The notes under the pieces were generated by a model. The model searched no databases. It was not told the origin of the DNA and worked only from the letters and a program-made list of their open reading frames with translations. Position numbers and translations under genes: made by a program. Of a stretch of DNA of 64,000 bases, positions 61,679 through 64,000 are shown piece after piece; position 1 is the first letter of the stretch, and the number at the start of each line of letters is the position of its first letter. Source of the stretch: Roseobacter weihaiensis (lineage in GTDB: Bacteria > Pseudomonadota > Alphaproteobacteria > Rhodobacterales > Rhodobacteraceae); the NCBI RefSeq assembly GCF_020622345.1, contig NZ_JACNMO010000027.1:1-64000 (forward strand). Direction: 5' to 3'.

Positions 61679-62815
61679 ATGACCACCTTGCCCGATTTCC
61701 GCCTTGAGACACATTTTTCGAAATGGGAGTTCAAGGCCCGTCATCACCTGACAGCCTCGGACGCCCAAAGCATGTCGCTCGGCGATCTGCTGGCGATGGC
61801 CGCGCCGGAGGACCGCGCGGGATTTGAGCAGATGTGGCTGGGCTACACCGAAACCTACGGGGCCCCGGACCTCAGAGAGCAGATCGCCCGGACCTATGTC
61901 GGGCAGGCCGCACAGAACATCCTGTGCTTTGCCGGGGCCAGCGAGGGGATTTTTGCGGCCAATGCGGTGCTTTTGGACAAAGACGATCATGCGATTGTCA
62001 TCACCCCGAACTACCAGTCGCACGAGAGCCTGCCGGTCTCGATCTGTTCGGCCACCGGCGTGCCGCTGGACCCGCAGGACGGCTGGTCTTTGGATATTGA
62101 CCGCGTTGCCGCTGCGATCCGGCCCAACACCAGGCTGTTGACGATGAATTTCCCGCATAACCCCACCGGTGCCATTCTGCCGCTCGATCGGTATCAAGCG
62201 CTGATCGAATTGTGTCGCAGACATGGCATCTATATTCTGCACGACGAGATATTCAACGGGTTGGGCCCCAGTGATGCGGTGCATCTGCCCTTTATCGCGG
62301 ACCTCTATGAGCGGGGCTTGTCGCTCAACGTGATGTCCAAATCCTACGGTCTGCCCGGCCTTCGGGTCGGTTGGATTGCCGCTCAGGATACCGCGCTGCT
62401 GTCCAGGATGGAGCGGCTGAAGCACTATCTGTCGATCTGCAACTCAGGGCCCAGCGAGCGGCTTGCGATGATTGCACTCAAGAACCGCGCGCAGATTCTG
62501 GCCAGAAACTGCGCCACCGTCGATGAGAACATGCCCAGGTGGGAGGCGTTCTTTGGGCGCTATCCTGAACTCTTCGAATGGCGCAGACCGGATGGGTCCT
62601 GCATGGCCTACCCGCGCTACAAGGGTAAAGATGGTGTCGAAGCCTTTGCCCGTGATCTGGTGGAGCAAAGCGGTGTGCTGGTGCTGCCCAGCTCGATCTA
62701 CAGCTCGGATCTGGGCCCTGTGCCGGAGGACCATTTCCGGATCGGGTTGGGGCGTCACGGGCTTGAAGAAGGTCTCGCCGCCTTTGAAGCCCATCTGATG
62801 CGCAACGGGCACTAG
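61679..62815 (+). CDS. Class I/II PLP-dependent aminotransferase
   Basis: 378 aa from ATG 61679; a TTG one codon earlier is in frame. The cofactor elements are clear: CFAGASEGIFAAN, LLTMNFPHNPTGAILP, YILHDEIFNG and the PLP lysine in NVMSKSYGLPGLRVGWIA, with the carboxylate-binding arginine in HFRIGLGR. The substrate cannot be told; the family includes aromatic and alanine-type enzymes. A toxin-antitoxin pair follows about 100 bp later. Confidence 0.88.
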   Translation: MTTLPDFRLETHFSKWEFKARHHLTASDAQSMSLGDLLAMAAPEDRAGFEQMWLGYTETYGAPDLREQIARTYVGQAAQNILCFAGASEGIFAANAVLLDKDDHAIVITPNYQSHESLPVSICSATGVPLDPQDGWSLDIDRVAAAIRPNTRLLTMNFPHNPTGAILPLDRYQALIELCRRHGIYILHDEIFNGLGPSDAVHLPFIADLYERGLSLNVMSKSYGLPGLRVGWIAAQDTALLSRMERLKHYLSICNSGPSERLAMIALKNRAQILARNCATVDENMPRWEAFFGRYPELFEWRRPDGSCMAYPRYKGKDGVEAFARDLVEQSGVLVLPSSIYSSDLGPVPEDHFRIGLGRHGLEEGLAAFEAHLMRNGH

Positions 62816-62914
62816 CGTGGCATCCAAAGGCGGTCGGATGCCTCAAAGGCACAGGGCCTTCGTTTTGATTGCCATTTGGCATGATATCTGGTATGCGTGC
62901 CAAAAGGTAGAGCG

Positions 62915-63325
62915 ATGCCGCTGCATAGATTAGAAACCACTGCCGGGGATTTTGCACCTGAACCGATCTCGGATGAGGAGGGCCGCGCGATGCTGCGCGC
63001 TGTTTTCAACCTCTTTGGCAAATGGGCGATCACGGATGAGGAGGGCGCGATCCTGCTCGACTTGCCGATACGGACCTACCGGCGCTGGAAGGCGGGGCAA
63101 CCGGGGCGGCTGGATCGCGACACCAAGGCGCGGCTGTCCAACATTCTTGGCATTCACAAGGCGCTGCGGATCCTGTTTACCGAACCCCAGCGTGCCTATA
63201 GCTGGGTCAAGGCCCCGAATGGCGCATTTGCAAACCAAACCGCGCTGGCGGTGATGCTGAATGGCGAATTGACCGATCTGATGCGGGTGCGGCGCTACCT
63301 TGACGCGGAGCGGGGGGGGTGGTGA
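62915..63325 (+). CDS. MbcA/ParS/Xre-type antitoxin
   Basis: 136 aa from ATG 62915 (AAAGGTAG upstream); a GTG six codons earlier is possible. The Xre-like HTH is AITDEEGAILLDLPIRTYRRW, followed by the DUF2384 antitoxin part LGIHKALRILF and GAFANQTALAVMLNGELTDLMRVRRYLDAERGG. It should bind and neutralise the RES toxin encoded next and repress their operon. The stop overlaps the toxin's GTG start. Confidence 0.93.
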   Translation: MPLHRLETTAGDFAPEPISDEEGRAMLRAVFNLFGKWAITDEEGAILLDLPIRTYRRWKAGQPGRLDRDTKARLSNILGIHKALRILFTEPQRAYSWVKAPNGAFANQTALAVMLNGELTDLMRVRRYLDAERGGW

Positions 63326-64000
63326 TCGCGCCGGCCGACGTACCGGTTTCGCAGCTACATTGGGAACAGGGCCGCCGCATCATCCGCAGCGTCTACCCGC
63401 CGATTGACCTCTTTGAAGACATTGCAGAGCCGGAAGACTGGCCGTTGTTGATCTCGGCAGAGCAGAAAACAAACCCGCGTCTGATGGAGAGTATCGGCAA
63501 TCTCGACCTCATTCCGCCGGAGCGGCGGGTGGGTGGGCCTGGGTCCAGTTTCCTGATGGCCCCGTTCACGCATACGAGCACCGCCCGGCCAAGCCGCTTT
63601 TCCGATGGACGTCTGGGTGTGCTCTATATTGCCAGCGATTTTGAAACCGCGGTGCACGAGACCATCTATCACCATGCAAGGTTTATGGCGCAGACGGATC
63701 AGGCGCCGGGCTGGACCTCGCAGTTTCGCGAACTTGTGCTGGAGGTCGAGGCGGCGCTGCATGACATCCGGGCAGTGGCCTCTGATGCGGGTGATCTGCT
63801 GGACCCGGAGGACTATCGTGCAGCGCAAGCCTTTGCAGACGCGCTGCGCCGCAAGCAGGCTCAGGGCATTGCTTATCCCAGTGTGCGGGCCGAGGGGGAT
63901 TGTGTCGGGCTCTTTTATCCAGACCTCGCCTGCGCGCCCGTGCAGGGCCGTCATCTGGATTATCACTGGAACGGGCAGACCGTCGATCTGATCCGGGAAG
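63322..64000 (+). CDS. RES-domain toxin, 3' end outside window
   Basis: The frame starts with GTG at 63322 inside the antitoxin stop (GTGA overlap) and is open to the last base, giving 226 residues. The RES-domain core is visible: the arginine in TARPSRFSDGRLGVLYIAS and the glutamate in FETAVHETIYHHARF, plus EGDCVGLFYPDL near the end. RES toxins degrade or modify NAD+ and stop growth. Only a few C-terminal residues can be missing, by comparison with the family's usual length. Confidence 0.92.
   Translation, partial: MIAPADVPVSQLHWEQGRRIIRSVYPPIDLFEDIAEPEDWPLLISAEQKTNPRLMESIGNLDLIPPERRVGGPGSSFLMAPFTHTSTARPSRFSDGRLGVLYIASDFETAVHETIYHHARFMAQTDQAPGWTSQFRELVLEVEAALHDIRAVASDAGDLLDPEDYRAAQAFADALRRKQAQGIAYPSVRAEGDCVGLFYPDLACAPVQGRHLDYHWNGQTVDLIRE

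Overview
The window looks like a chromosomal segment of a marine alphaproteobacterium of the Roseobacter group (Rhodobacterales). The protein set points there: an FYDLN-acid protein, CarD, L-malyl-CoA/beta-methylmalyl-CoA lyase, VPLPA-CTERM surface proteins, TRAP and TTT transporters for organic acids, nitric-oxide genes nnrS/nnrU/nsrR, and a DgcN/DgcA D-glutamate pathway. The GC-rich sequence and GC-rich third codon positions agree. I cannot fix the species from the sequence alone.

Layout. 1-1.1 kb: an HTH gene cut by the window edge, a cluster of four related 17-bp motifs, and a metallophosphoesterase that has lost its C-terminus. 1.2-3.5 kb: a periplasmic cytochrome c next to a PQQ-type sugar dehydrogenase, then a small exported protein. 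4.2-7.2 kb: a tricarboxylate (TTT) transporter, tctC-tctB-tctA. 7.2-10.85 kb: a decayed genomic island against a tRNA-Ala(GGC) gene. It holds only debris: an HsdS fragment, a mobC/relaxase stub, a PD-(D/E)XK nuclease gene broken by two stops and a frameshift, an IS3 remnant, an SMC/OLD-type ATPase stub, and the tail of a site-specific recombinase that reads into the tRNA.

10.9-24 kb is core genome: FYDLN protein, YgjP-type metallopeptidase, GntR regulator, accA, a LysE exporter facing an Lrp regulator, mcl1, the dgcN-dgcA-D-amino-acid transaminase operon, a VPLPA-CTERM metalloprotease and pyruvate kinase. 24.3-28 kb is a TRAP transporter operon ending in a PEP-mutase/isocitrate-lyase family enzyme. 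28-35 kb holds transporters, regulators, a secreted VPLPA-CTERM hydrolase and a GNAT acetyltransferase. 35.4-38 kb is a nitric-oxide response block, nnrU-nnrS facing nsrR, with a perfect 15-bp-arm palindrome just before nsrR.

38.3-50.5 kb: a lipoprotein, oligoendopeptidase F, an amidohydrolase, the bacterial ATP-dependent DNA ligase with its partner exonuclease, a lysophospholipase-like hydrolase, an SCP2 protein, a TPR protein, a Suv3-like RNA helicase, an S4 protein, fdxA and carD. 50.5-61.5 kb: divergent cobS/cobT, a Kef-type antiporter, an Lrp regulator facing hppD, an unusual GspL/GspC-like two-domain membrane protein, a SIMPL-domain protein, O-acetylhomoserine sulfhydrylase and a glycosyltransferase-like protein. 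61.7-64 kb: a class I/II aminotransferase and a Xre/RES toxin-antitoxin pair whose toxin runs off the window.

No CRISPR array, rRNA operon or intact prophage was seen. The most interesting points are the dead defence/mobilisation island at tRNA-Ala, the unassigned 17-bp motif cluster beside the HTH gene, the D-amino-acid operon, the nsrR palindrome and the GspL/GspC-like fusion.
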